Shown: in pieces, positions 1-11,054 of the stretch
Numbering within the stretch: position 1 is the first letter of the stretch
Layout of the letters: every line of letters starts with the position of its first letter
NCBI RefSeq assembly: GCF_042477335.2
Contig: NC_091246.1
Coordinates: 251,352,501 to 251,416,500, forward strand
Source: Ovis canadensis
Lineage: Eukaryota; Chordata; Mammalia; Artiodactyla; Bovidae
Direction of reading: 5' to 3'
Length of the DNA stretch: 64,000 nt
Made by a program: the position numbers and the translations under genes
Notes under the pieces: generated by a model
Seen by the model: only the letters and a program-made list of their open reading frames with translations
What the model was told of the DNA's origin: nothing
Databases searched by the model: none

Positions 1-780
1 GGAGACGCGCCCCCTCCAGATCCGAATAGGGGGGCACCCCGCGGTCCCTGCCGCCCAAACTGCGGCGGCAGGGAGGTCGCCGGAGCCGGGGCTGGAGGCT
101 GGCTGCTCGGAGGGGTAGACCGAGAGCCGCGACTGCGGTGGGGACTCCTCCAGGCGTCGCGGCTCCACCTCCCCCGGCTGCCTACATCACCGGGCGGGAC
201 CGCTAGCTCTCTCGTCCCCTCCTCTGTCTCCTCCCCCCGCGCCGGCTAGCGGGGCTCTTCGCCCGAGACCCAGCACAGGCGCGGTGGATCGGGTTTAATC
301 ATTATTGTCGGAGATCAAGGAGCAGGAAGCTCTTGAAATCGACCCAAGGGCTTTGCCAGTGCAAGTTTCTCAGGCCGCCCTGGTGGTCTCTCAGCCCCTC
401 CGGGAGGGTTCGGTACCTCCCTCCGCTTTCTTGGATGCCCCCTGCCCCTCACCCTCAGCTCCTGCCTCCCCGCATCTCTGAGCGCGAGTTCGGGTGGGTT
501 CCTCCCGGGGCCGGCCTGGCTCCCTTCGCCTCCTATCTGCAGAGCAGAAAGCCAGCCGAGGTGGCCGAGCAGTGCAGTGGAAAAGTACTGTCTCTCGGTG
601 AAGCTTTCTCTCCCGGGTTCCTCCAAGGTCGTGGGCCAGCCCGGCGCGCCGGAGCTGGAAGACCAGTCCCCCCGCTGCAGCGGCTGGTAGTGGCCCTCGC
701 CTGGACTAAGGCCGGAGGGTACGCTCTGCGGGTAGGGAACCTTCCAGAGCCGGCCGGGGTCTGTGGGGGAATTCCAGATT
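1..780. promoter_or_regulatory. CpG island at window edge, possible 5' flank of a neighbouring gene (FAM43B by synteny)
   Basis: The first ~0.8 kb is rich in CpG and GGC/CCG runs, and composition falls to ordinary intergenic values after about 850. No open frame here looks like a conserved protein. In the human 1p36.12 neighbourhood the gene on the far side of MUL1 is FAM43B, transcribed away from MUL1, so a - strand promoter or 5' UTR is expected about here. That assignment rests on synteny and is inference; only the CpG richness is seen. Confidence 0.55.
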
Positions 781-959
781 AAAAGCTCCTTTCGCCAAAG
801 GGCAGCCTCTGGACCCTCCCAGGATTAAACAGATTACACTGCGGTTTGTGACACCTCTCCTGCTCCCCACCACCTGGGCGGGGCGGCGAGGTTGTGGGGG
901 GAGGAGCGGTGGGTGGGTGGGCGCTGCATTCATGACCTCTTTATTTTAGGATAGCCTAG

Positions 960-1030
960 CCTCAGCTAAGCGGTTTGCCCAAGGTCACAGGGCTGATAGG
1001 AGGTGGAACTAGAGTTCCACTCAGGCTTGA
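960..1030 (-). repeat. MIR-like SINE fragment
   Basis: The stretch GCCCAAGGTCACAGGGCTGA followed by a GGTGGAACTAGAGTTC-like tail resembles the reverse complement of the MIR core (AGCTGTGTGACCTTGGGC). It is short and diverged. Confidence 0.5.
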
Positions 1031-2610
1031 GTGACCCGTGTGGGGGCCCTCACTCTTCTGTGAGTTCATCATATACTGGGTATGGATGGGGGATGTTCTA
1101 TCCTGCCCTGAGACCCTCCAGTGGGGGCTCTTACTAAGGAGGGGGTTCTCCTGCACTGGGAAAGAGGCAGTGGTCCCTGGGCGTGGGGCCACATCTCCCC
1201 TCTTCCAGGATTTGTTAAACCACAACAAATTCCCTAGAACCCCAGGACTGCTCCGATGGGGGTCCAGGAGTCTCCCACAGAGCCCACCCCCAAGCCCTTT
1301 CTGTGGTTTTTAGAACAGGTCATTTGGGGAATCTTCCAGGCCAGGAATGAGCCCAGAGCTTTGGGCTAGGCCCGGTCACACCAGGTGACCTCCCAGAGTG
1401 GGGACATTGGGAAGATGATATGTCCCACAGCCTGGCAACATACATCCGGGGCCAGCCGGCTGGGCTCAGCATCCATGGGGGGAATACAAGCGTACCCGCC
1501 ACCCCCGACACAAGACTGGTTCACCAAATGCTCCTCACATACAGGATGTGCAAATAAAGAACAGGAAATTACTTGGAATTGCAGCATCTTAGCTTTGGAG
1601 GGGGCCTCAGAGATGGGCTGGTCTCCTGCAGCCTCGTTTTATTTTCAACTTGGAAATGTCTTTATTCTTTGTTGCTCATTATAAAAGTAGTGTGTGCTTG
1701 TGGTTAAAAAAAAAAAAATCACTGAAGAAGGACATGGGAGCCTCCTACTGTCCCCCTCTGTCCTTTCTTCGTGAGAGAACAGGCTCTGGGAGACAGGAGG
1801 AGCCACCCCGTTAACCTCGCTGCCAGTGGGGTCCTCCTCCCCACGAGCATTATGAGGCAGGTGGGAGCAGCTGGCAGCAAAGTCTCCACTTGTGCGGGGA
1901 GGCTGGTGACTCCACAGGCTTTGGGGAAGGCAGAGCCTCCTGGGGTGGCTGGAGTTCCCCTATCGTGACACGGGAAGCCCAGTTCAGTTTAGGTCTCTGC
2001 TAACCAACCATTGCTTTAACGTCGAGTGTATCCCAAGCATGGCCTGCCTCTGATCCAGTAGCTGAGTGTCCTGCCTCCCAGAGAAGGAATGGGGCGCTGC
2101 GGGCGGAAGTGTGCTGTGCTTGGGAGCTGAGTGTAGACGCCCTCACTGGGTCCTGTCCCTTCTCGTTGCTTCTGGAACAGCCTCATGTTGGGCGCGGGGG
2201 GGTTGGGGGGGGGAGTCACCCGGGCTGGTGTGAGATCACAGAGGCAGTGCTCTGTTTCTGTGCTAAGTCCTCGGGCCACAAAGCAGCATTTGACATCGCT
2301 TAGCCACTTTGCTACCTTGTGGACAGCTCACCCTGGCCTCCATGGCTGGGATTCCTTCCTCCCACAGCCTCCTTGGGACCTCTCCTCCCTTCAGGGGCCT
2401 TCTTACACCCTTGAGCTTGGTGTCCGCCCCTCCTCCCTCCTTCAGCTCTTCCGCCTCTAAACTTGTTCCTTGGAAGGGTGCAGTTGCCCAAGAACTTCCA
2501 CCGTTCTTTGTATTCAGAAGGCTGGAGAGGCCAGCCTGGTCCCATTCATCCAGGCAGAGTTCAAGGCTGTCTCTCCCCTTGTCTTCCTTCCCTTCTCTCC
2601 TGTCCCTGGC
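1031..2610. other. Intergenic, no gene recognised
   Basis: Mixed-composition sequence without a conserved open frame. It contains an A13 tract near 1706-1718 and a G-rich run (G7, TT, G8) near 2195-2213 that could form a quadruplex. The short frames present have no recognisable family or codon signature. Confidence 0.5.
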
Positions 2611-2889
2611 TGTTGTTCTTTAGTCACTAAGTTGTGTCTGACTCTTTGCCACCCCATGGACTGCAGCATGTCAGGCTTCCCTGTCCTTCCCCATCTCTCG
2701 GGAGTTTGTTCCAACTCATGTCCATTGAGTCAGTGATGCCATCAGCCATCTCATCCTCTGCCGTCCCCTTCTTATCCTGCCCTCAGTCTTTCTCAGCATC
2801 AGAGTCTTTTCCAGTGAGTCGACTTTTCGCATCAGGTGCCCAAAGTGTTGGAGCTTCAGCTTCAGCATCAGTCCTTCCAGTGAATATTC

Positions 2890-3299
2890 CGGGCTGATTC
2901 AGCAGACAAAACCCTGCTTGAGACTTGAACCCACCTGGCTGGGACTCGAACCCAGCCAAAAGCCACAGAACTGCAAGGAGATCCAGCCAGTCCATCCTAA
3001 AGGAGATCAGTCCTGAGTGCTCATTGGAAGGACTGATGTTGAAGCTGAAACTCCAATACTTTGGCCACCTGATGCAAAGAACTGACTCATCTGAAAAGAC
3101 CCTGGTGCTGGGAAAGATTGAGGGCAGGAGGAGAAGGGGACAACAGAGGATGAGACAGTTGGATGGCATCACTGACTCAATGGACATGAGTTTGAGTAAG
3201 CTCCAGGAGCTGGTGATGGACAGGGAGGACTGGTGTGCTGTGGTCCATGGGGTCGCAAAGAGTTGGACATGACTGAGCGACTGAACTGAACTGAACACC
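2890..3299 (+). mobile_element. BovB-derived 3' fragment inserted in another BovB
   Basis: From about 2965 this is the terminal ~330 bp of BovB in + orientation, ending in the typical GACTGAGCGACTGAACTGAA tail. It interrupts the - strand BovB. Flanks TCCAGTGAATATTC (2876-2889) and TCCAGTGAACATTC (3300-3313) form a 13/14 target-site duplication. The first ~75 bp (2890-2965) are not recognised as BovB. Confidence 0.85.
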
Positions 3300-3430
3300 T
3301 CCAGTGAACATTCAGGGTTGATTTCCTTTAGGATTGACTGATTTGATCTCCTTGTCCAAGGGACTCTCAAGAGTCTTCTCCAACAGCACAGTTTAAAAGC
3401 ATCAGTTCTTTGTTGCTCAGCCTTCTTTAT

Positions 3431-4191
3431 CTGCATAACAATAACCTCAGATATGCAGATGATACCAGCCAAATGGCAGAAAGCAAAAAGGAACTAAAGA
3501 GCCTCTTAATGAAGGTGAAAGAGGAGAGTGAAAACCTGCCTTAGAACTCAACATTCAAAAAACTAAGATAATCGAACCTGGTCCCATCACTTCATGGCAA
3601 ATAGATAGGGAAACAATGGAAACAGTGACAGGCTTTCTTTTCTTGGCTCCAAAATTGTTGCAGACAGTGACTGCAGCCATGAAATTAAAAGACACTTGCC
3701 CCTTGGAACAAAAGCTATGACAAACCTAGACAGCATATTCAAAAGCAGAGATATTACTTTGCCAACAAAGGTCCATGTAGTCAAAGCTATGGTTTTTCCA
3801 GTAGTCATGTATGGATGTGAGAGTTGGACCATAAAGAAGGCTGAGTGCCGAAGAATTGATGCTTTTGAACTGTGGTGCAGGAGAAGGCTCTTACGAGTCC
3901 CTTGGACTCCAAAGAGATCAAACCAGTCAATCCTAAAGGAAATCAATCCTGAATATTCATTGGAAGGTCTGGTGCTGAAGCGGAAGCTTCAGTACTTTGG
4001 CCACCTGATGCGAAGAGCCGACTCATTGGAAAAGACCCTGATGCTGGGAAAGATTGAAGGCAGGAGAACAGGATGACAGAGGATGAGATCGTTGGATGGC
4101 ATCACTGATTCAATGGACATGAGTGGAAGCCTGATGTGCTGCAGTCCATGGGTTGCAAAATGTTGGACATGACTGAGGGACTGAAGAACAA
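3431..4191 (+). mobile_element. BovB LINE 3' part (second insertion)
   Basis: A 5'-truncated BovB in + orientation. It starts just upstream of the RT YADD-region sequence (ACCTCAGATATGCAGATGA at about 3444) and runs to a degenerate GACTGAGGGACTGAAGAAC tail. It lies between perfect 13-bp duplications CAGCCTTCTTTAT at 3418-3430 and 4192-4204. An internal frame at 3696-4076 encodes part of the ORF2 C-terminus ([30 protein letters not shown]); frameshifts and stops elsewhere make it non-functional. Confidence 0.92.
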
Positions 4192-4750
4192 CAGCCTTCT
4201 TTATGGTCCAACTCTCACATCCATACATGACTACTGGAAAAACCATAGCTTCGACTTATGGATCTTTGTCATCAAAGTGATGTCTCTGCTTTTTAATATG
4301 TTGTCTAGGTTTGTCATAGCTTTTCTTCCAAGGAGCAAGCATCTTTTAATTTTGTGGCTGCAGTCACAGTACAAAGTGATTTTGGAGCCCAAGAAAATAA
4401 AGCCTGTCACTGTTTCCGTTATTTTCCCATCTATTTGCTTTGAAGTGATGTGACTGACCAGATGCCATAATCGTAGTGTTTTGAATGTTGAGTCTTAATC
4501 CAATTTTTATTACTTTCCTCTTTCACCTTCCTCAAGAGGCTCTTTAGTTCCTCTTTGCTTTGTGCCATTAGGGTGGTGTCATCTGTATATCTGAGGTCGT
4601 TGATATTTCTTCCAGCAATCTTGATTCCAGCTTGTGTTACACATCCAACCCAGCACTTCTCATGATGTACTCTGCATAGAAGTTAAGTAGGCAGCATGAC
4701 AATATAGAGCCTTGACGTACTCCTTTCCCAATTTGGAACCAGTCTGTTGT

Positions 4751-4792
4751 TCTTGTCTGGTTCTTTTTTTTTTTTTTTTCTTGTCTGGTTCT
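4751..4792. repeat. 14-bp direct repeat flanking a bare T16 tract
   Basis: TCTTGTCTGGTTCT occurs at 4751-4764 and again at 4779-4792, separated only by a T tract. The surrounding BovB should contain this segment once. The arrangement looks like a target-site duplication around a (reverse-complement) poly(A) tail with no body. Confidence 0.85.
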
Positions 4793-4823
4793 AACTGCTG
4801 CTTCTTGTCCTGCATACAGGTTT

Positions 4824-5096
4824 CAAAGCAGTATCATCACTGCTTCATAGACTTGCGTGTAGTTGGAATTTTTTTTCTTTTTTCAGTTTAATTTTTTGTA
4901 CTTAATAGAGCATAATTTTATTTTCTAAGCAATAAAAAAGTAATGTGTGCTTTTTTGTAAATGGATTTACAGATGACAGTGATAATCTAAGTGTTTATAG
5001 GAAAAGTAACTGTTTTTACAGCCGTCTGCTGCTTGAGCATCTAAACATTTTACAAAGCAATCTCTACCTTCAATTTCTTTCTATAATTGATTTATT
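4824..5096. other. AT-rich intergenic segment
   Basis: A+T-rich with several T and A runs. An old LINE remnant is possible, but nothing can be named. Confidence 0.4.
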
Positions 5097-5379
5097 TTGG
5101 CCTGTGCTAGGTGTTCACTGCTGCAGGGATTTTTGTCTAGTGTGGCCAGTGGGGGCTCCTCTCTAGTTGCTTGCATGGGCTGCTCGTAGCGGTGGCTTCT
5201 CTAGGCACCCACCCTCAGTCGTGGCCCCTCCAGGGCTCCAGAGCACAGACTCAGGTGTTGTGGTCCACGGGCGTGGCTGCTCCGCCGCCTGTGGGATCTT
5301 TCCAAACCAGAAGAACCATTCTGTGTCTCCTGCACTGGCAGGTGGATTCTTTATCCCTGAGCTACCAGGGAAACCCATC
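5097..5379 (-). mobile_element. CHR-type tRNA-derived SINE
   Basis: Reverse-oriented cetartiodactyl SINE. The right edge reads GAGCTACCAGGGAAACCC, the complement of the GGGTTTCCCTGGTRGCTC head, and the left part carries the diverged body ending in a T-rich stretch (its A-rich tail). Confidence 0.85.
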
Positions 5380-5864
5380 TATCATATTTACACTTGTATT
5401 AGTTGAAGAAGTCAGGTAACTGACTTATTGTAGGCGTATAATTAAAAAATCAGTCGCTTGCCCCATCCTTTCCCCAATCTCAGGTCTCACTTCCAAAGAC
5501 GGCCCCTCTTTTACACATTCTAGATGGCACTTCTGCCACATGCCTTCTTATTTTTAAATAACGCACCTAATCCAGACTTTCCACTTTTTGAAACTGTGTC
5601 TATTGCCTCCCTTCTATGGAAGATGAAGATATAATTCCCTCCATCCATCTCATCCCACACATTATTTTCCTTCCCTGCCTCTCAGTTTAGCTATAGCATT
5701 GTACTGCTGTTGCTTCAGTGTTTAAATATAATGTTAATAACTATGGAACTATTGTTCATAGCTCAGCCTTGAAGTATGTTATGATTTCATTTTTTCCTTA
5801 TTGGGCAACATTTTTGCTTTTCTGGAGATATTTAATCACCTCATTAAAAACAAACAAACAAACA
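5380..5864. other. Intergenic, nothing recognised
   Basis: AT-rich, ending in an (AAAC)n run just before the following SINE. No conserved open frame was seen. Confidence 0.45.
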
Positions 5865-6010
5865 GGGACTTCCCTGGTGGCTCAGTGGCCAAGACTGCAA
5901 GCTCCCCATGTAGGGGGCCCAGGTTCCATCCCTGGCCAAGGAATTAGATCCCACATGCTGCAATAAACAGTTTGCATGCTCCAACTAAAGACCCAGCATG
6001 CCACAGTGAA
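5865..6010 (+). mobile_element. CHR-type SINE
   Basis: Begins GGGACTTCCCTGGTGGCTCA after an (AAAC)n run and continues with the diagnostic GGTTCCATCCCTGGCCAAGG and TTAGATCCCACATGCTGC segments. Confidence 0.88.
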
Positions 6011-6639
6011 GAATGAATTTTGCTTCCCGCCAGCCAGAATTTATTTCCTTGTTTTTGGCAGAACATGTATTCCAATAGCTTTGACTGATAGTTTTGCTAG
6101 GCTAGAAATAAATTGCCCCCACAGTTTTGGGGAGATGATCTATTGTTGCTATTGAAGTCAGCTGACACTCTGACATCTGATCCTGTGTGTGTATATGTGT
6201 GACTTGATTTTTCTCTCTGGACTTTCTCAGGATCTCTCAGAGCTCTAAAGTTTCAAATGTGCGTTTATCATGGGCACTGGGTGAACCTGTCAATGTGGAA
6301 ATCAATCTCTTAATCTAAAAATCAATTTGGGGGACATTTCTGTGTGCTAATTTCCTCCATTCCATTTCTGTTTTTTTTTTTTTTCTGTTTTGGTTGGATA
6401 TTGGACCCCTTGGGTTGATCCTCTATTTTTTCAAAATATTCTTTCCAATTTTCCATTTTGAAAAACGTCCTGTTTTCTGGGACATTACCGCAACTTTATT
6501 TTCCCAATTTTGTAGTTGGATTTTTATGTTTCTTCTCATAATTTTTCATTTTAAGAGCAAATTCTTATTCTTTTTTTTAAATAACAGCCTACTCTTATTC
6601 ATGGATGTAATATTATCTCCTGTGTCTCTCAAAACATGA
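6011..6639. other. AT-rich intergenic sequence
   Basis: Very T-rich (runs near 6369-6384 and 6570). It may include unrecognised L1 sequence continuous with the next element. No gene was seen. Confidence 0.4.
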
Positions 6640-8345
6640 ATTATAATTGCTTTAAAATTTTTAATTGTGATAAAAGACATGTAAGGTAACATTTACCATC
6701 GTAACCATTCTTCAGTGTGCAGTTCAGGATTGTCAAGTACATCCACATTGTCATGCAGTTGATCTTCAGAACTTTTTCATCTTGCAAAATCAAAACTCTA
6801 TACTCCATTTCTTCCCCAGTCCCCCCATCCTCAGCCCCTGGCAAGCATCATTTAACCCTCTGTCTTTATGAATCTGACTGCTCTAGATACCTCATATAGG
6901 TGGAATCATAGAGCATCTGTCTTTTTGTGAGTGGTTTATTTCAGTTAGCATAATGTCCTAATGCTCATCCATGATGTAGCATGTGTCAGTAATTACATCC
7001 TTTTTAAGGCTGAACAGTGTCCATTGTACACATATGTTTTGTGTAGCCGTTCATCCACTGATGGAGACTTGGGTTGCTTCCACCTTTTGGCTAGTGTGAC
7101 TAATGTTGCCATGAACATAGATATCTCTTAGAGATCATGCTTTCAATTCTTTGGGATGTATAATGGGACGAGAAATTGCTGGATCATATGATAATTCTAT
7201 TTTTAATATTCTGAAGAATTACCATACTGTTTTCCATAATGGCTGTGCCAATTTACGTTGCACAAGGGCTCTAATTTCCCATATCCTAACTAACAGTTGT
7301 TATTTTCTTCCTTCCTCTCTCAACTCACTCTTTCTTTCTCTTGTTTGGTAGGAGCCACCCTGATGGATAGGAGGTGGTATCTCATTGTGGTTTTGATTTG
7401 CATTTCCCTAATTAGTGATGTTGAGCATTTTTTCATGCACTCATTAGCTATTTGTATATTTGCTTTAGAGAGATGCCTATTCAAATCTTTTGCCTGTTTA
7501 AAAATTGGCTTATTCTTTTGTTATTGCTGTTGAATCATAGGAGTTCTTTATAGATTTTGGGTACTAACCCCCTAGAGTTTATAGTTTTGGGTCTTGTTTT
7601 TAAGTCTTCTATCCGGTTTTGTGTTAGTTTTGGTATATGGTATAAGGTAAGGATCCACCATCATTCTTTTACATGTTGATATGTAGTTTTCCCAATGCCA
7701 TTTGTTGAAAAGACTGTCCTTTTCCCATTGACTGGCTTTGGCACCCTTATTGAAATCATTTGGTCATGCGTGCAAGCATTTATTTCCCTCTCTATTCTAT
7801 TCTTGGTCTCTATGTCTGTCTTTATGCCTGTACTGCATTGCTTGGGTTACTCTAGCTTTGTAATAAGTTTTGAAATAAGGAAGTATGAGACCTCCAACTT
7901 TGCTCTTTTTCAGGGTCCCTTGAGATTCCATGTGAATTTTAGAATGGATTTTCCTTTTTCTGGAAAAAAAAATGCCGTTGAGATTCTGATAGGGTTTGCA
8001 TTAAATCTATAAACTGCTTTGAGTAGCATTGGCATCTTAACTTCCAATCCATGAAGACAGATGTCTTCACTGCTGTGTATTTGTGTTGTCTTTATTTTTT
8101 TTCCAAAAATATTTTGTAGTTTTCACTTCCTTGGTGAAGTTTATTCCTAAGTAGTTTATTCTTTTTGATGCTATTGTACATGAAATTTTTTTTATTAATG
8201 TTCTTTTTAGAAGTTGTTCTTGGCTAGGAATGTAACAGATTTTTGTATGTTGATTTTATACCTGATTATTTTGCTGAATTCGTTTATCCTAAGGTTTTTT
8301 TGTGAAATCTTTAGAGTTTTCTAATCATAGTTGTTTCTAACAGGT
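6640..8345 (-). mobile_element. L1 LINE, 3' ORF2 region, old
   Basis: The + strand reads as the reverse complement of an L1 ORF2 3' region and 3' UTR. Landmarks are ACCTCATATAGGTGGAATCA (6889), GGTTGCTTCCACCTTTTGGC (7072), TGGTATCTCATTGTGGTTTT (7376) and TTGATTTGCATTTCCCTAAT (7394). Frames are closed by many stops. It is diverged and so predates the ruminant-specific SINEs. Confidence 0.9.
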
Positions 8346-9129
8346 TGTTTTTTTTTTTTTCAGTTTCATGAACTGCTCTGCTGCTCGAGTTCTTTCTCCC
8401 TGTTTTGTTTTGCTTTTTAATTGAAAGATATACAACTCTGTCATGCTTCCAGCTTTCCTCTAATGTCTGATAATCACTGTCATCTAGTCCTGTCTGAGAG
8501 GCTCAAACACTGGTTGAAGCGCTGTGTACGGGAGATGGAAGGTGATGAACAGAGCTTGTCACGTGTGGGCCTCCTTATCTGAAGACGTGCTCAGCTAGGT
8601 TTACAAAGAAACCCTGACAAAAGACTCGTTGAGCAGACTTGACTCAGGCTTCTCTGAATCCTTTTCTCAACTAGACCCCATCCTTGTCCCATCCTGCATC
8701 ACCCAATTTTAGGAAGAATCTTGTTAAGTCAGTGTAGACAGAATCCCATACCCTGGATATCTGATCACCCTTGATGCGATCTGGTCAAATTCCTCACCCT
8801 CCCGTCGTCCCCCTGCTGACCACTGACCGCTCATGGCAGACTCGAAGGTCTGCCTTTGTGGTTTAGTCAGAATCCCCTCTTAGCTCTGATTTTTCCTCTT
8901 AGTAATTTGCCTTTCACCTGTACTACAACCCCTACCCTAGCTGGCCGTGAAATGCCCCTTTGTTCATGTTGTATTTGGAATCGATGCCAGTTCTATCCTG
9001 AGGTTTCTCTATTGCAATCATTCCTAAATAAAATCTCTCTCTCTCTTTTTTTTTTTTGCCACTTTTCTTCGCCTCCCCCTCACCCCCTAAAATCTGTTTT
9101 TACCACTTTAACCACCATCCAGCTCTGTT
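8346..9129. other. Intergenic, nothing recognised
   Basis: Unique-looking DNA with a (CT)n/T tract near 9032-9057. No conserved coding frame. Confidence 0.45.
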
Positions 9130-9451
9130 AAAAAAATTTTTTTTTTCTGTTTGTGGTTTCAGCAGGCCTTTGTTGCTGCACAAGGACTTTCTCTGGTTGC
9201 AGTGAACAGGGTTCACTCCTCGTTGGGGTCCTCCGGCTTCTTTTGCCCTGGAGCATGGGCTCTAGGTGCCCCGGCTTCAGTAGCTGCAGTGCGCAGGCTC
9301 CGTAGCTGTGGCTTAGCGCAGGGTCTCAGTATTAGTACCACGTGGACCTAGTTGTTCCGCAGCACATGGAGTCTTCCCAGACCAAGGACCAAACCCGTGT
9401 CTCCTGGATTGGCAGGCGGACTCCTGTGCACTGTACCCCCAGGTTAGTCCC
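9130..9451 (-). mobile_element. CHR-type SINE
   Basis: Starts with a T-rich run (the inverted A tail), contains GTTGCAGTGAACAGGGTTCA and GCTGTGGCTTAGCGCAGG body segments, and ends near the diverged tRNA-like head at the CCCAGGTTAGTCCC boundary. Confidence 0.82.
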
Positions 9452-10302
9452 TCATTTCCTTTTTTAACAACCCTCCAGTGCTGAGGTCTGTAGGTCCCTT
9501 CTTTGGGGCTGGCCGGGGTCCCCAGGGATAGCTCCAGGTGCCTCCTGCCCGTGGAGGTGGGGGTGTATAAACCCGGCTGCTAGGATTCTGGGGGCAGAGT
9601 GGAGATGGGGCCTCCTGGGGGTCTCACTGGTCAGTAGGTGGGCTGGCTGTTCCGGATACAGCCTCCACACCCTTTGTCACTCCTGGAGTCCTCAGTCCAG
9701 AGGCATCTGGGGTAGGTCTCCCCAGAGAGGAGAGCTCCGGTCTTCTGACTCAGGGGGTGAGGTGGGAATCTCCACGCTGCCACGGAGAGGGGAGAATACC
9801 TAGGGCTCTCACTGCAGGCTCTCACCGATCCTCAGTTTTCACACCCGATCTGCTGTCACTAGAGATGTCTGGGGTGTGGGGTGCCTGGGTTTCTGGGGCT
9901 CCTTAGCAGGGCACGACTTGACTCTTTCTGGGTTTCCATTATTTCTGCTCCACTGCGCTCGCTCCCCCTTGTCCACGTTCCTTCCACCCTCAAACATGTC
10001 CTCAACACCCTCAGCGGCTGTCATTGCCCCCTTTTCCGTGCAAGGTTATGCCACTTCCGTTCCCTTATTGTCGTTTAGGCAGGCTTGGGGAAGGAACGGG
10101 GACTTTATCTTGGTTCTCCACGTCCTCTGTGCTCCTCTGATGGTCCATCATGGCGCTCAAGTTACCCAAACGCATGTCAATCGATTAATCCACATTTATT
10201 TATGTATCCGTTCAGTAGGACACGGTCGTGCCAGATGAAGAAGTTGGACTAATTCCTTCCGGGTTGGACATTCCCTCATCAAAGGAGTCATTTTATTGGG
10301 TG
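9452..10302. other. Intergenic, no gene recognised
   Basis: GC-moderate sequence with several short overlapping frames on both strands and no family resemblance. A TATTTATGTATCCGTTCA-like old repeat remnant near 10198 is possible. Confidence 0.4.
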
Positions 10303-10505
10303 GGTGCTTCCCAGGTGGCTCAGTGGTAAAGAAGCTGCCTGCCAGTGCAGGAGACACAGGAGATGTAGGTTCCATCTCTGGGTTGGAAAGATGGAAGAGG
10401 AAATGGCAACCCACTCCAATATTCTTGCCTGGAGAATCCCATGGACAGAGGATCCTTGTGGGCTACAGTCCATAGGATTGCAAAGAGTCAGACACAACTG
10501 ATCTA
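10303..10505 (+). mobile_element. Bov-tA SINE
   Basis: tRNA-Glu-derived head (GCTTCCCAGGTGGCTCAGTG), followed by the BovB-derived tail AATCCCATGGACAGAGGATC and GCAAAGAGTCAGACACAACT. Confidence 0.93.
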
Positions 10506-11054
10506 CTGATTACACATGCATGAGTTCCAAACTGGACACCGTGGGGGCACCTGGAGACAGGTAGTGATGTGTAAGACATTCCTGGTGGAGTTAGCCTCTC
10601 AGGTGGTCCCAGTGAACCCCACTTCCTGGTAGTCATGCCTGTGTGTGGCCCCCTCCACCCTGAATCGGTGTAATGAAGACGTTTTCTGGCTATTACGCCG
10701 GCTGATTTCCGGGGCTCGAACACGAAGGTTAGGGTGGCTTCTGCCTTGTTCTCTCCTGGATCACTCTTGCTGGCTGGAGCCAGCTGCCGTGTTATGAGGA
10801 CACAGGACACATGAGACCTTGGCGAGGAGCTAAGGCCTTCTGCCAGGTCGCCATCCAGGTGAGGGCGCCGCTGTGGAAACGGCCCCTCCTCGCCAGCCAG
10901 GCTTTCGGCTGGTTGTCGCCCCAGCTGACATCTGCCTCGTGAGAGACCCTGAACCAGCATTGTGCTGCCAAGCAGCCGCTCCCCCATTCCTGACTCACAA
11001 AAACTGTGAGATAATGAAGTTATTTTTGTTTCAAGCCACTACGCTATGGATTTT
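10506..11054. other. Intergenic, nothing recognised
   Basis: GC-moderate unique sequence. A - strand frame covers 10463-10987 but begins in the SINE and has no recognisable domain. Confidence 0.4.

Larger units (their letters stand above)
2611..4823 (-). mobile_element. BovB (RTE) LINE 3' half, host copy split by two younger insertions
   Basis: Read on the - strand, segments 2611-2889, 3300-3430 and 4192-4823 form one continuous BovB 3' region, from the element's 3' end (left) through the C-terminal ORF2 region towards the RT domain (right). It is split at 2890 and 3431 by + strand BovB fragments, each bounded by target-site duplications, and carries a duplicated T-tract scar at 4751-4792. 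The reading frame is broken in many places. Confidence 0.9.

Noticed and set aside
1-780. FAM43B coding sequence
   Set aside because: Neither strand shows a convincing N-terminal coding frame, so only a tentative promoter or 5' UTR call is kept.
2783-3472. 229-codon - strand frame
   Set aside because: It is a patchwork of - and + strand BovB pieces read through insertion junctions.
10303-10505. tRNA gene signals (A/B-box-like words) here and in many similar places
   Set aside because: These are the tRNA-Glu-derived heads of Bov-tA and CHR SINEs, lacking a complete cloverleaf.
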